Part shown: one piece after another, positions 1 to 9,277 of the stretch
How positions within the stretch are numbered: the stretch's first letter is position 1
Layout: the number at the start of each line of letters is the position of its first letter
NCBI GenBank assembly: GCA_049366815.1
Contig: JBMNCO010000217.1
Location: 28,428-92,427, forward strand
Direction: 5' to 3'
Length of the DNA stretch: 64,000 nt
DNA from: CAYNYM01 sp049366815
Lineage (GTDB): Bacteria; Desulfobacterota; DSM-4660; Desulfatiglandales; HGW-15
Made by a program: the position numbers and the translations under genes
The notes under the pieces: generated by a model
Databases searched by the model: none
The model's input: only the letters and a program-made list of their open reading frames with translations
What the model was told of the DNA's origin: nothing

Positions 1-877
1 CCGGATAAAATAGGATCTGGGGGTTGTCGGCCACGTATTCATATATCTGCCGGGTGCCCACACAAAAGCTGCACACAACCCTGCCCGGGTGAAGGGTCTT
101 GCGTTCCCCGGTGATTTTACCCTCTTCGATCAGATCGATAAATGCGTCTGTGATCACCTCCGTGTGAATGCCCAGATCCTTTTTCCCTCCAAGGTATTTC
201 AGCACCCCATGGGGTATGTATCCGAAACCGATATGAAGGGTATCTCCGTCGTTGATCAGTTTGGCCATATGACAGGCTATGGTGGTGCCTACCTCGTTGA
301 GCACGGGATACTCGAATTCTTCGAGGGGGTCGTCATGTTCCACAAAATAGTCGATCTTTTGGACAGGGATGAAGGTGTCGCCCAAAGTGCGGGGCATATG
401 GTGATTGACCTGGGCGATGACCACCCTGGCCGATTCCAAAGCAGCCTTAATAATATCCACCGATATGCCCAGGCTCAGGAAGCCATGGGCGTCGGGCGGA
501 GAAGTCTGAATCAGTGCCACGTCAATGGGTACGATCCTTTTCCGAAACAGTTTCGGTATTTCGGAAATGAATGCAGGCGTGTAATCTGCACGCCCCTCGT
601 TAACGGCCCTTCTGGTTCCGGGTCCTAGAAAAAAGATGTTATGGCGAAATTTTTCATCAAATCGTTTTTCCGTATAGGGGGCATCGCCCAGTGTAATGAA
701 ATGGAGGAGCTGAACGTCACGGAGGGTGTTGGCACGATCAATCAGGCCTTGAACGAGATATTGGGGCTCCGCACATGCTGTGCCGAGGAAAACCTTGGCA
801 CCCCTTGCCACCGCCTTAAGAGCATCCTCAAGGCTGCACCTCCGATGTGCATAAATCGCCTCCCATGCCTTGGTCAT
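1..877 (-). CDS. Acetyl-CoA hydrolase/CoA-transferase family protein (partial, runs off window)
   Basis: The family transfers CoA between acyl-CoA and a carboxylate such as acetate or 4-hydroxybutyrate, in the cytoplasm. The frame is open for 292 codons from an ATG at 875-877 to the window edge without a stop, so the C-terminal part lies outside. GGAGAG sits just upstream of the ATG and supports this start. PPDAHG is at residues 127-132, a glycine-rich GDTLHIGFG stretch at 211-219 and GIHTE at 236-240; by family knowledge the Glu of this last motif is the catalytic, thioester-forming residue. I cannot tell 4-hydroxybutyrate CoA-transferase from acetate:CoA transferases or hydrolases. It reads toward the left edge, so its operon is not visible. 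Confidence 0.85.
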   Translation of the reverse strand, partial: MTKAWEAIYAHRRCSLEDALKAVARGAKVFLGTACAEPQYLVQGLIDRANTLRDVQLLHFITLGDAPYTEKRFDEKFRHNIFFLGPGTRRAVNEGRADYTPAFISEIPKLFRKRIVPIDVALIQTSPPDAHGFLSLGISVDIIKAALESARVVIAQVNHHMPRTLGDTFIPVQKIDYFVEHDDPLEEFEYPVLNEVGTTIACHMAKLINDGDTLHIGFGYIPHGVLKYLGGKKDLGIHTEVITDAFIDLIEEGKITGERKTLHPGRVVCSFCVGTRQIYEYVADNPQILFYP

Positions 878-1346
878 AGTTTTTCTCTCCTTAGATTATG
901 GACAATGAACCGAACGGTTTCTCTGACCGTCCCACATACTGAACAGCAATGCGCGTGTCAAGGTGAATCCAATACAAGACAAGCGTCCCGCGCATAAAGG
1001 TGTGTCAATGGCGATGAAAGAATGAACGGTTTACAAGGCTGGGGTTTTATAGTGCCCCTCCTGAAAGGGTTGGGACAGACCCGGGCATGAGGACCTGGAA
1101 GCCGCACTGTTGGAGGGCCCAAATCCCTTGAGTGATGACGACCAGGGGTGGCGGAGGGAGGGCAGCGAAAAGGACGTGCCGAACCCTGCCCGGGGCTGCA
1201 GACTTCATTTTGGACAAGGATGACTCTAAACAGGACTTCGATGTAAGGCCGCTTGCCTTTCGGTCTCTTGCGCGATAATGCATCGCCCCTTCATTTTTAT
1301 TAAATAAAATTCTTTCTTTGTGCACATTTACAGAGCGTTGAGGCGA
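878..1346. other. Intergenic, no supported gene
   Basis: About 470 bases between the CoA-transferase start and the 3' end of the cNMP/PilZ gene. A minus-strand open frame of 92 codons (1047-1325) has low-complexity proline and leucine content, no domain I recognise and no convincing Shine-Dalgarno. The right end (1285-1335) is AT-rich. I see no clear promoter or terminator. Confidence 0.5.
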
Positions 1347-2030
1347 TCATCCAGATCGCTGGATGTACTGGGCTATCCTTTGACGATCCCTATCGCTCAT
1401 CTCTATAAATCGGATCCCCATCCCGGGTGAGACGTCCTTCCCAGGACCCCCTGAGGTTCTGACCCAAACAACCTCACACTTTATTATCAGTTTGTCGGGG
1501 AGACCGGGAAGCTGCAACCTCAACGAAAACTCTTCTCCCCGTTTCAGGGGGTTTTCGGTCTTGATAAAGAGCCCCTTGTTGCTTATGTCGGCCGTATAGG
1601 CCCTGACAAAAGAGCCCCGGTCCTTATAGGCAAGTGAAAGGGTCTTTTCAATACGAGGCTCCGTTCGCTTGGGGGTTTCTGAGATCTTGGCCACCATCTT
1701 TTGAAATCTTTTTACAATCGCGGACAAGATGGCCCTGAAATCAGAGGACAGTTTGTTGAATTCTGTATCCAGCATAGCCCTGTCCACGACCCCCAGCACC
1801 GTATCTCCGACAGCCCTTGCCGTGGCGGTCCTCTTGACGGCCCCTAAAAAACCGAGTTCACCAAAGACTTCCCCTTCCTTGAGGACCTCGACCGCAATGG
1901 TCCTTCCCTCAACATTCTTGGTGATTTCCACGGTGCCGGAGATGATGACATAGACCCAATCCCCCGGGCTGCCTTCACTAATAATGGTCTGTCCGTCCTT
2001 GAAAAACTCTTCAGATGCCAGCGTGAACAT
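1347..2030 (-). CDS. Cyclic nucleotide-binding domain fused to PilZ domain
   Basis: A 227-residue cytoplasmic protein with two ligand-binding domains. Residues 5-110 form a cNMP-binding (CRP-like) domain with the phosphate-binding-cassette pattern FGELGFL (56-62) and RTATARA (67-73). Residues 120-225 form a PilZ domain with RTEPR (122-126) matching the RxxxR half of the c-di-GMP site and DISNKG (148-153) matching DxSxxG. There is no HTH, so it is not a CRP-type transcription factor. It may integrate cyclic mononucleotide and c-di-GMP signals and act by protein contact; the partner is not visible. It stands alone between AT-rich intergenic stretches. Confidence 0.85.
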   Translation of the reverse strand: MFTLASEEFFKDGQTIISEGSPGDWVYVIISGTVEITKNVEGRTIAVEVLKEGEVFGELGFLGAVKRTATARAVGDTVLGVVDRAMLDTEFNKLSSDFRAILSAIVKRFQKMVAKISETPKRTEPRIEKTLSLAYKDRGSFVRAYTADISNKGLFIKTENPLKRGEEFSLRLQLPGLPDKLIIKCEVVWVRTSGGPGKDVSPGMGIRFIEMSDRDRQRIAQYIQRSG

Positions 2031-2255
2031 CGAGATCCCCTCAGATTCGTCTTTTCTCCGAAAAAAGTGTATCCTTAACCATGTTGCATCCTAAAACACA
2101 CCAACGACCTGAAAATCAACATTTTTTTGGACAGTATAATGACAAATCAGACGCGAGTCAATCGAGTGAAAAATCAATCAGATCCAAACCAAAAAAGATA
2201 CCGTGAAATCCCCGTGAAAAGGGCAATTGAAAAAATTGATTTTTCGTAACATCTC

Positions 2256-2322
2256 AGCCCTTTGAAAAATTCATAAGGAAATCATGCACCCTTTCTTACG
2301 TTCCGAGGCTCCCGGACTGGTC
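2256..2322. repeat. 67-bp dispersed repeat, copy A (single arm)
   Basis: This stretch matches 3514-3580 at 64 of 67 positions in the same orientation. Only the left arm and centre of the longer palindromic element at 3514-3627 are present here. It overlaps the last codons and stop of the small FeoB-associated gene on the minus strand. Confidence 0.85.
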
Positions 2323-2493
2323 TTTTTTGTCCTCTTCCTTTTTGGATGGACCAGCACATGTGCCAAGGGAATCACATCCCGCGCAGGCGCATCCACAGGC
2401 CTTCTTCTTTTTCCATTTCCTGTAATAGGTCCCGGCGATATAGGCCCCGGCCAGGAGGACGATCACAATCACCAACAGGTCTTCCACAACCAC
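2296..2493 (-). CDS. FeoB-associated Cys-rich membrane protein
   Basis: A 65-residue protein: an N-terminal membrane segment (about residues 5-23), a basic KWKKKK stretch, then a cysteine cluster CGCACAGCDSLGTC and a charged tail. This layout matches the small FeoB-associated Cys-rich proteins thought to help ferrous iron uptake, but no feoA or feoB is in the window. It begins 25 bases after the stop of the upstream MBL hydrolase, so the two may be co-transcribed. The C-terminal residues DQSGSLGT and the stop codon are supplied by the 67-bp repeat at 2256-2322, which suggests that repeat insertion rebuilt the end of this gene. Confidence 0.7.
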   Translation of the reverse strand: MVVEDLLVIVIVLLAGAYIAGTYYRKWKKKKACGCACAGCDSLGTCAGPSKKEEDKKDQSGSLGT

Positions 2494-2518
2494 CTCACAA
2501 AAATATCCGAGCCATTTT

Positions 2519-3190
2519 CTACAGAAATGAGCGTATAAACGCCTCGGCCTCGCGTTTACCCCTGAAAATGCCGTAATGGCCTTCGCACAGGATGTCGGCC
2601 CCCAGTGAAATCATCAGATTCAGGGACATCAAGTAGTCCTCCCGATTTGAAAGGAGAATCTCCTCATTGATAGGTCCGTGGACGTCCTGGGCGAAAAGGA
2701 CCTTCAGTCCTTCCGATTCCGTCAAATATACAAGAGATCCCGGTGAGTGCCCGGGCACGTGAATGGCCCGAATCCGGCCCTCGCCCAGTTCAATTTCATC
2801 CTGTGGGCCTTTCAGTTTTATGTCGATTTCGGTCGGAGTCAGGGTAGACCCGTACCACTTTGCACCGGTTACGATGTCGTTGCCCTCCTCCAGAAAACGG
2901 GCATCCAATTCATGGGCCACCACTTGGCACCCGCAGCGGGCCCTCACCCCGGAGATGCCACCCGTATGATCAAAATGGCAATGGGTGATGAGCAGGTATT
3001 GAATCTGACGGGTTTGGACGCCGCAATGCTCGATATTCTCGAACAGTCGGTCCTGGCCGTGACCACACCCCGCATCCACCAACGCCGCATTTTTCCCGAA
3101 TTTTATCAGGTAAATCGCGCCGTCCCCCGGGGCCGTGAGGCCGTCTCCGCCCACGTGAAAGATCTCATGAGTAATCCTCATGGCATACAT
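2519..3190 (-). CDS. MBL-fold metallo-hydrolase
   Basis: A 223-residue metallo-beta-lactamase-fold hydrolase. The metal-binding signature HCHFDH (H70, H72, D74, H75) is complete, followed by the HVPGHSPGS histidine near residue 148, the DVH aspartate near 168 and a late EGH histidine. The size and single-domain form fit glyoxalase II-like or related thioester/lactone hydrolases; the substrate cannot be named. A GGGGTGG sequence precedes the ATG at 3190; a second in-frame Met at residue 4 is an alternative start. It is followed at 25 bases by the small Cys-rich membrane protein. Confidence 0.85.
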   Translation of the reverse strand: MYAMRITHEIFHVGGDGLTAPGDGAIYLIKFGKNAALVDAGCGHGQDRLFENIEHCGVQTRQIQYLLITHCHFDHTGGISGVRARCGCQVVAHELDARFLEEGNDIVTGAKWYGSTLTPTEIDIKLKGPQDEIELGEGRIRAIHVPGHSPGSLVYLTESEGLKVLFAQDVHGPINEEILLSNREDYLMSLNLMISLGADILCEGHYGIFRGKREAEAFIRSFL

Positions 3191-3513
3191 GGTCCACCCC
3201 TCTTTATAAGATTAAGGCATGCCCTCAACGGCCCAACGCCGCCGGCTGATGTGGATATATTCATTCAGATCGAGCGATTCAGCCATGACCCTGATCACCG
3301 GCAGGATATGAGATGCAGGGCGATGAGCGGTGAGGACTGCAATGTTTGACTCCTATGCCGCAGGGACGCGCGACCGAATGCAATCCCGCGAAGCGCGGGA
3401 CAGATGATGCCTTGACGGTTCAGGGAATAGGCTTGCCCGGAAACCTCAGATAACGTATTTTATCTCATTATGTCAAATTGCACCGACGAAAATAAAAAAC
3501 GGAATAACACTTT

Positions 3514-3627
3514 AGCCCTTTGAAAAATTCGAAAGGAAATCATGCACCCTTTCTTACGTTCCGAAGCTCCCGGACTGGTCACTTCAGAAAGGGAGCATGA
3601 TTTCCACACAGTTATTGGAAAGGGCTT
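3514..3627. repeat. Palindromic repeat element (about 114 bp), copy B
   Basis: The left arm (3514 onward) and right arm (ending 3627) are inverted copies: the outer 8 bases are identical (agcccttt / aaagggct) and an inner block of about 20 bases around catgcaccc/gggagcatg pairs with one mismatch. Its first 67 bases recur at 2256-2322. Ends, symmetry and the second partial copy fit a small non-coding mobile or REP-like element. It ends 5 bases before the rarD start codon, so its right end supplies the sequence in the Shine-Dalgarno position. Confidence 0.8.
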
Positions 3628-3632
3628 AATTC

Positions 3633-4598
3633 ATGCAAAACGGACAATCATCGTCCCGGTCAGGGAAACCATCCTTTCGAGAAGATTTCGAGGGAAACCC
3701 ACTTTTGTCAGCATCCCGTGAACAAAAACTCGGCGTTTTCTGTGCCTTGGCCGCCTACGGCTTCTGGGGTGTCGTGCCCGTCTATTTCAAGGCCGTGGGC
3801 CATGTTTCACCACTGGAAATCCTCAGCCACCGGGTCATCTGGTCGGTCCCTCTGACCGCACTTCTGATTTTTTTGGCAAAGGACTGGTCAGGGCTCAAAA
3901 AATCACTGTGTTCCGAGGGAGTATTGAGGACCCTGTTTGTGAGCGCCCTGCTCGTGACCACGAATTGGCTTATCTTTATATATGCAGTCGTCACGGGCAG
4001 GATATTACAGGCAAGCCTCGGTTACTACATCAACCCCCTGGTGAATGTGTTACTGGGCATAGTATTCCTTCGAGAACGGCTCCGACCCCTCCAGTTCATG
4101 GCCGTGCTGCTAGCAGCCGCGGGGACGGCGAACATCACCATGCACTACGGGCGGTTTCCCTGGATCGCTTTGAGTCTGGCCTTCAGCTTCGGGATCTATG
4201 GCCTCCTGCGAAAGACGGTCCGTATTGAAGCCGTGAACGGACTTTTTGTGGAAACCGCCTTGATCTCCCCCCTGGCACTGGGCTACCTGATTCACTTGGC
4301 AAAAAATGGCGGACTGGCCTTCGTTTCCACCGACCACAGCACGGCACTGGCGCTCTTCATGGCGGGGCCGGTGACGACATTTCCCCTGGTCTGGTTTATG
4401 AGCGCAGCAAGACGCCTTCGATATTCCACCATGGGCCTCCTGCAGTACCTCGCCCCGAGCCTCATGTTCCTTTTGGCCGTGCTCAGGTACGGTGAAACCT
4501 TCACCCTGGTTCATCTTGTCACCTTCGGATGTATATGGGCGGGACTCGCCCTTTTCCTGATCGATTCCTTTTATCTTCAAGCAGGCAGGCACATGTGA
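3633..4598 (+). CDS. rarD: RarD-type EamA/DMT-family permease
   Basis: A 321-residue inner-membrane protein of the drug/metabolite transporter superfamily, RarD branch, with about ten hydrophobic segments. The AYGFWGVVPVYFKA and LEILSHRVIWS blocks after the first membrane segment are typical of RarD. The substrate is unknown in general for this family. The N-terminus is about 30 residues longer than usual; an in-frame TTG at codon 25 with GAGGG upstream is an alternative start. The GGAAAGGG in front of the ATG belongs to the palindromic repeat, so translation signals may have changed after that element inserted. Confidence 0.85.
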   Translation: MQNGQSSSRSGKPSFREDFEGNPLLSASREQKLGVFCALAAYGFWGVVPVYFKAVGHVSPLEILSHRVIWSVPLTALLIFLAKDWSGLKKSLCSEGVLRTLFVSALLVTTNWLIFIYAVVTGRILQASLGYYINPLVNVLLGIVFLRERLRPLQFMAVLLAAAGTANITMHYGRFPWIALSLAFSFGIYGLLRKTVRIEAVNGLFVETALISPLALGYLIHLAKNGGLAFVSTDHSTALALFMAGPVTTFPLVWFMSAARRLRYSTMGLLQYLAPSLMFLLAVLRYGETFTLVHLVTFGCIWAGLALFLIDSFYLQAGRHM

Positions 4599-4613
4599 AG
4601 GGTACAACCCTGG

Positions 4614-5999
4614 TCACAGCCCATAAGGGTCAAAGACATCAAGGCTGATATCCGTGGACCTCTTAAAGACGCCCCTCCTGTAGGCCACCCTGACAACGTC
4701 CCCCACCCGATGGCCGTGGAGGGCCTTGCCCAGATCCCGGACACCCTCAATCCTTGTCTTTCCGATTTGGACGATGGTGTCACCGGGTCTCAGTCCTGAC
4801 CTCTCCGCCGGGCCTCCCCGGACCAGTGATCCAATTGTCGCTGATCGGCTCCCGTCTTCCCACGTCCGGACACCCATACAGGGCGGGGCCTGGTCCCGTT
4901 CATAGAGATATCCGTACACATCGAAGGCGTAGTCCCTCTTAAACAAGTCCAGGTACGGATTTCCTTCAAAGTGCATATGAAAGCGGTTGCGCATGTCAAA
5001 ATGAATCATCCGGGACATGGAGGCGATATCCACCTGCCAGCCTCGATCGCATTGCTGAAAAAAGAACGGTGCATTGCTTCGATGTTTGATGGGAAATACG
5101 GCCACCGCCCTGTCCTTCTTGATAGAGATCGTGAAGGATTTTCCCTGCGTGTTCCGTACCTGGTTGTCCATCTGGGCCTTGGTGAAGGCCCATTCTCTGC
5201 TGATGCGGCGGGTTTCATCGGTATAGAGATCAAAGTCGTAGCCCCTGATGTGCCGCCTGTTCTTTTCAATGTCCCGAAGGAAGGCAAGGGCGGGCGTGGG
5301 CTGGGGAGAAAAGTAGGTCTGAATCTCCCCTGAATAGGGGATGATATCCGGGATCTTGATGGATCCAACCGCAATCCGGCGATTTGCCCCTGCTCCTCCT
5401 GAAAAATGTGTGGCGCCCCGGTTTCCTTTTTCCCCATCCGGTCGGTAGGACACATCTTCAATCTTTTCATAGGCCCTGGCGATGATCATCTCCAATGTGG
5501 CGGAGATGCCGTCCGTGATTCGTCCCAGTTCAAAAAACGGGGCCATTTGATCCTGTTCGATATACCCCACAAAGGCATCCGGATAAATGGGCTCGAGATC
5601 GTATCCCACCTCGAAACGCACAAGCCGCTCTTTCACGGCAAGGAGAAAGAGGATTCCACGGAGTCCCCCGGTCTCTTTTCCTATCCGCCAGTCACCCATG
5701 ATGCGGGTGGCCAGCTCGTCGATTCCCTCACCTTCAAGACCGGGAAGCGTGACCACGACCATCTCCATATCAGCGGATTCCCTCAGGGTCTTGAGGTGCA
5801 TTTCAAGTGAAGACTTATTGTCAAGGACACGCGCATAATCATAAATGAATTCATTCTGGGAAGGGCGCGCCGTGCCGAGGGCACCCAGAGCGTCCGCCGT
5901 CAGGAACAGGACAAAAAGCAACCCCGACAGAAGTCCAAAATCCAGTGCCCTTTTCTTCCTGAACATATTCTTCGATGATGGTCTTGATCTTGGATTCAT
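4614..5999 (-). CDS. TPM-domain (YgcG-type) protein with C-terminal PDZ domain
   Basis: About 461 residues. The ATG at 5997-5999, with GAGGGG five bases upstream, was chosen over a longer open frame whose first 98 codons look non-coding. A hydrophobic segment at about residues 17-42 serves as signal peptide or anchor, so the rest should be periplasmic. Residues about 45-175 form a TPM domain (RFEVGYDLEPIYPDA), a poorly conserved middle follows, and about 370-450 is a PDZ domain (GGPAERSGLRPGDTIVQIG). TPM domains are linked to membrane-protein quality control and PDZ domains bind peptide ends; the pairing is less common. No protease triad is visible. Function not assigned. Confidence 0.8.
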   Translation of the reverse strand: MNPRSRPSSKNMFRKKRALDFGLLSGLLFVLFLTADALGALGTARPSQNEFIYDYARVLDNKSSLEMHLKTLRESADMEMVVVTLPGLEGEGIDELATRIMGDWRIGKETGGLRGILFLLAVKERLVRFEVGYDLEPIYPDAFVGYIEQDQMAPFFELGRITDGISATLEMIIARAYEKIEDVSYRPDGEKGNRGATHFSGGAGANRRIAVGSIKIPDIIPYSGEIQTYFSPQPTPALAFLRDIEKNRRHIRGYDFDLYTDETRRISREWAFTKAQMDNQVRNTQGKSFTISIKKDRAVAVFPIKHRSNAPFFFQQCDRGWQVDIASMSRMIHFDMRNRFHMHFEGNPYLDLFKRDYAFDVYGYLYERDQAPPCMGVRTWEDGSRSATIGSLVRGGPAERSGLRPGDTIVQIGKTRIEGVRDLGKALHGHRVGDVVRVAYRRGVFKRSTDISLDVFDPYGL

Positions 6000-6243
6000 A
6001 CACCCCTCACCTCTATACACCCTATCAGGGCCTCTACTGTTTATCGGCCTGGAGGGGCCTTTTGTAAAGACTGATTTTTTCGGAGCCCCCTGGGATATGT
6101 TGGCACCGAATGAATAAAGAAGAAGGGGTAAGATCCCGCGGCGGCCGGACCGATGAGGGGGAAGGCAGGTCGGCCAAAAAAATCCACCAGCCCCGGTCGG
6201 CGCTGGAAATCCTATTGCTGCAGGAGGGACGGGCAGGGTCGAC

Positions 6244-8307
6244 CTAAGGCGCCGTCCGCCGCCTTTCCTCCAACTTTTCGACTCGTACGGCACTCACCTT
6301 GAACTCCGGTATCTTGGCCACCGGATCACAGGCGGAAGAGGTCAGCACATTGGCTGGATTTTCTCCAAAGTGGATGGGCAGAAAGAGGACCCCACGCGTG
6401 ACCCTGTCGGTCAACCGGGCAGGGACCTCCATGCGGCCCCGGCGTGAAGACAGGACCAGGATATCGCCTTGTTTGATGGAAAGGTCGGCGGCGTCTTCGG
6501 GATGGATTTCAACGTAACCCGTGGTCTGTTCACCGTCCAGATGACGGGAAATCCGGGTCATCGTGCCGGTATGGTAGTGGGCGAACATTCGACCCGTTGT
6601 CAGATAATAGGGATAGGCCTCATCAGGCCGTTCCGCCGGATCTTGGTGATGAACGGTATGAAACTTCCCCTTACCGCCCGGCCGGGAGAAGTTCTCCTTG
6701 TGGAGATAGGGCGTACCGGGGTGGTTGTCCTCCGGGCAGGGCCACATGAGGCCGTCAAGACCCATTCTGTGGTAAGTCATGCCTCTGTAACTTTGTGTGA
6801 GGGAGGCCATTTCGTTAAAAATTTCCTCTGGGTTCCGGTAGTCCATTGTGTAACCCATGGCCTTGGAAAATCTGGAGATGATCTCCCAATCGGCAAGCGT
6901 ATCCCCAAGGGGGTCAATGGCCTTGTTGGTCTTCTGGCATCTACGCTCCGTGTTGGTAAAGGTTCCCTCCTTCTCGGCAACCGAGGCCGCTGAAAAGAAC
7001 ACATCAGCCACCTGGGCGGTTTCGGACAGGAAGAGCCCCTGAACGACCAGGAGATCCAGTTTTCGGAGAGAATCGTCTATATGTGTCCAGTCCGGGTCGC
7101 TCAATTTCGGGTTTTCACCGATCACATAGAGGGCCTTGAGCTTTCCCTCCCCTATGGCCGTCATCATATCCGTGATGGTGTAGCCGGATCGGTCCGACAA
7201 GGGTCGGCCCCAGGCCTGTGAAAACATCTCACGGACCCCAGGGTCATTTACAGGCTGGTATCCGGTGAAGACATTGGGGAGCCCCCCCATGTCGCATGCC
7301 CCCTGGACATTGTTCTGCCCCCTCAGGGGATTGACTCCTCCGCTTCGGACCCCCACGTTGCCGCAAAGCATGGCCAGGTTGCAGCAGGACTTTACATTGT
7401 CCACCCCGGTCGAGTGCTGGGTTATCCCCATGGCGTAAAGAAGTGATGCCGGAGGGTTTGTTGCAAAGAGCTCCGCCATTCGTTCCAGGTCCCGGATTCG
7501 AACCCCTGTAATGGCCCGCACCCTTTCCGGGGAATACCCTTCGACCACCTCTTTTAAATCCTCAAAGCCTTCGGTCCGGGCCTGAATGTAGGCCTGGTCA
7601 TGAAGATCTTTCTTGACGATGAGGTGCATCATGCCGTTGAGCAGGGCCACATCGGTCCCCAGTCGGTGGTTCACGGCAATGTCCGCGAATCGGGCAAGCT
7701 GAGTACGACGGGGATCTGCCACAATGAGCCTTGCTCCTTTTCCCCGTGCCCTGAGGACGTAGCGGGCGATAAGGGGATGACAGGCCGTTGTGTTGCTTCC
7801 GATCACGAAGATGCAGGCAGCATCCTCGATTTCTGCAATGGAGTTGGTCATGGCCCCACTTCCGAACGCCGCGGCGAGACCCGCCACCGTTGAGGCGTGT
7901 CAGAGACGCGCACAGTGGTCCACGTTGTTCGTCCCGACGGCCGCCCGGGCGAACTTCTGGGCCAGGTAGTTCTCTTCGTTGGTCATCTTGGCGGAGACCA
8001 GGACGCCCACGCTGTCCGGCCCGTGTCTTTCGATGACCTCTTTGAGGCTTTCCGCTGCGAAACGGATGGCCCTGTCCCATGTGGCTGCACGAAAACGGCC
8101 GTTTATCTTAATGAGCGGTGATTTGATGCGCATGAAGCTCGTGATGTACTCATGGAGATTCCATCCCTTGATGCACAGTTTCCCGTGGTTTACGGGATGG
8201 GTCTTGAGGGGCAGGGTATCGACCAACTCGCCGTCGATGACCTGGAACAGGACACCGCAACCCACACCGCAATAGGAACAGATCGATGGAACAAATCTGC
8301 ACTCCAT
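6244..8307 (-). CDS. fdhA: Formate dehydrogenase catalytic subunit, selenocysteine-containing
   Basis: Oxidises formate to CO2 (or the reverse) at a Mo/W-bis-MGD centre. 687 residues when the in-frame TGA at 7900-7902 is read as Sec136, in the context CARL-U-HASTVAG, which matches the Sec site of E. coli FdhF (CARV-U-H). C10, C13, C17 and C45 bind a 4Fe-4S cluster. There is no Tat signal, so it is cytoplasmic, and the length fits the family. An SECIS-like hairpin follows the TGA. GGAGG lies 6-7 bases before the ATG. It is the last gene of the hdrA-mvhD-fdhB-like-fdhA set, so electrons should pass through those Fe-S proteins. Conventional gene calling would split it into two pieces at the TGA. 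Confidence 0.93.
7856..7902 (-). promoter_or_regulatory. Bacterial SECIS element of fdhA
   Basis: Directly after the UGA, 7885-7873 on the minus strand reads GGCG-GGTCT-CGCC: a 4-bp stem with a GGTCT loop, the same loop as the well-studied E. coli fdhF SECIS and at nearly the same distance from the UGA. It would bind SelB to deliver Sec-tRNA. selA, selB and selC are not in this window. Confidence 0.75.
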
Positions 8308-8443
8308 GTTCTGCCTCCTTTTGAAAAGAAGCCGGTTGTTTCAAGGGCGGTCACACGTGGGCCCTCTGAAGGCAAAGTCGTCACATAGGGCCTATGCGGT
8401 TCACTTTCCAAAGTATCTATATCCCGCCAAAGGTGGGGACTGA

Positions 8444-9277
8444 TTACCGGCCTTCCTCCTGAGCCACGTCGATCTTTCTGGGTTCGAGGGTCACTTTTTC
8501 TTCAAGGGCCGAGAACGGAGGTTTATCGGCATCCGTCCCGGCTGCATAATCGAAGACCCTTTTCATGATTTCATTCGCCTTCCTGTAGAGAAGTCTCAAG
8601 GGGATATCCACAGGGCAGGCCTCCTCGCAGAGGCCGCAGTCGATGCACCGACCGGCCATATGGACCGCCCTGGCAAGATGAAAGAGGGGGACCTCCGGGG
8701 GGAGATCCCCGGTACCGATGAAGTCCGGATGTTCGAGGCTGCACTCCGAACAGAAGCAGACCGGGCAGATGTTGCGGCATCCATAACACTTGATACACTT
8801 CTGAAACTCATGCATCCATCGCACAAAGCGTTCTTCCCTTCCCCATCCCTCCACTTCATCAAGATCCAGGCTGTTTTCCACGCCGGCTATTCCTTTTAAG
8901 AATCCCGACCGTACCGGCCTCAGATAGGAGCACTCGGCCTGTGTCTTGAGGGGTGAAGGGCAGCAGTTGAGGTCAAGGGTCCGGAAGCGATTCGGATCGA
9001 TCTGGTTCCAGACGGCAAGAATTTTCAGGGCGCGCCGATCACAGTCCCGCCCCAAGAGGCCGATCCGAATATCGGGCTCTCGGCGGGCCATCCCCAGGGC
9101 TATTTTCACAAGGGGATACCTGGCGGTTCCTTCTGTCAATCCCTGAATCTCATGGGCCCTGCCCGGATGGAAACAATAGGGGAGCGGGTGGCCCTGGAAC
9201 ATTCTGTATCCCAAAAAGACGTCGATCTCTCCCTTTTCAAGCCATTCCTTTACACGGGCCTTTTGCTCTCGTTCCAC
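8444..9277 (-). CDS. 4Fe-4S dicluster electron-transfer subunit (FdhB-like)
   Basis: A 277-residue cytoplasmic Fe-S protein. The first cysteine cluster, near residues 161-180 (CIKCYGCRNICPVCFCSEC), has more cysteines than a plain ferredoxin motif; the second, near 211-222 (CIDCGLCEEACP), is a classical 4Fe-4S motif. The N-terminal part (GLLGRDCDRRALKIL) recalls FrhB/FdhB-type subunits. It likely carries electrons between FdhA and MvhD/HdrA. The start is a GTG at 9277 with AAGGAGG ahead; the gene overlaps the 3' end of mvhD by 28 bases, implying translational coupling. Whether a flavin site is present cannot be decided by eye. Confidence 0.8.
   Translation of the reverse strand: MEREQKARVKEWLEKGEIDVFLGYRMFQGHPLPYCFHPGRAHEIQGLTEGTARYPLVKIALGMARREPDIRIGLLGRDCDRRALKILAVWNQIDPNRFRTLDLNCCPSPLKTQAECSYLRPVRSGFLKGIAGVENSLDLDEVEGWGREERFVRWMHEFQKCIKCYGCRNICPVCFCSECSLEHPDFIGTGDLPPEVPLFHLARAVHMAGRCIDCGLCEEACPVDIPLRLLYRKANEIMKRVFDYAAGTDADKPPFSALEEKVTLEPRKIDVAQEEGR

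Noticed and set aside
89..997. Plus-strand open frames at the left edge
   Set aside because: They are antisense to the CoA-transferase, whose minus-strand translation has clear family motifs.
1047..1325. 92-codon minus-strand gene
   Set aside because: Low-complexity sequence, no ribosome binding site and no domain.
2747..3349. 200-codon plus-strand gene over the MBL hydrolase
   Set aside because: The minus strand encodes an intact HxHxDH hydrolase.
7888..7902. Frameshift or nonsense mutation splitting fdhA
   Set aside because: No frame change; a single TGA at the known Sec position with a fitting SECIS hairpin.
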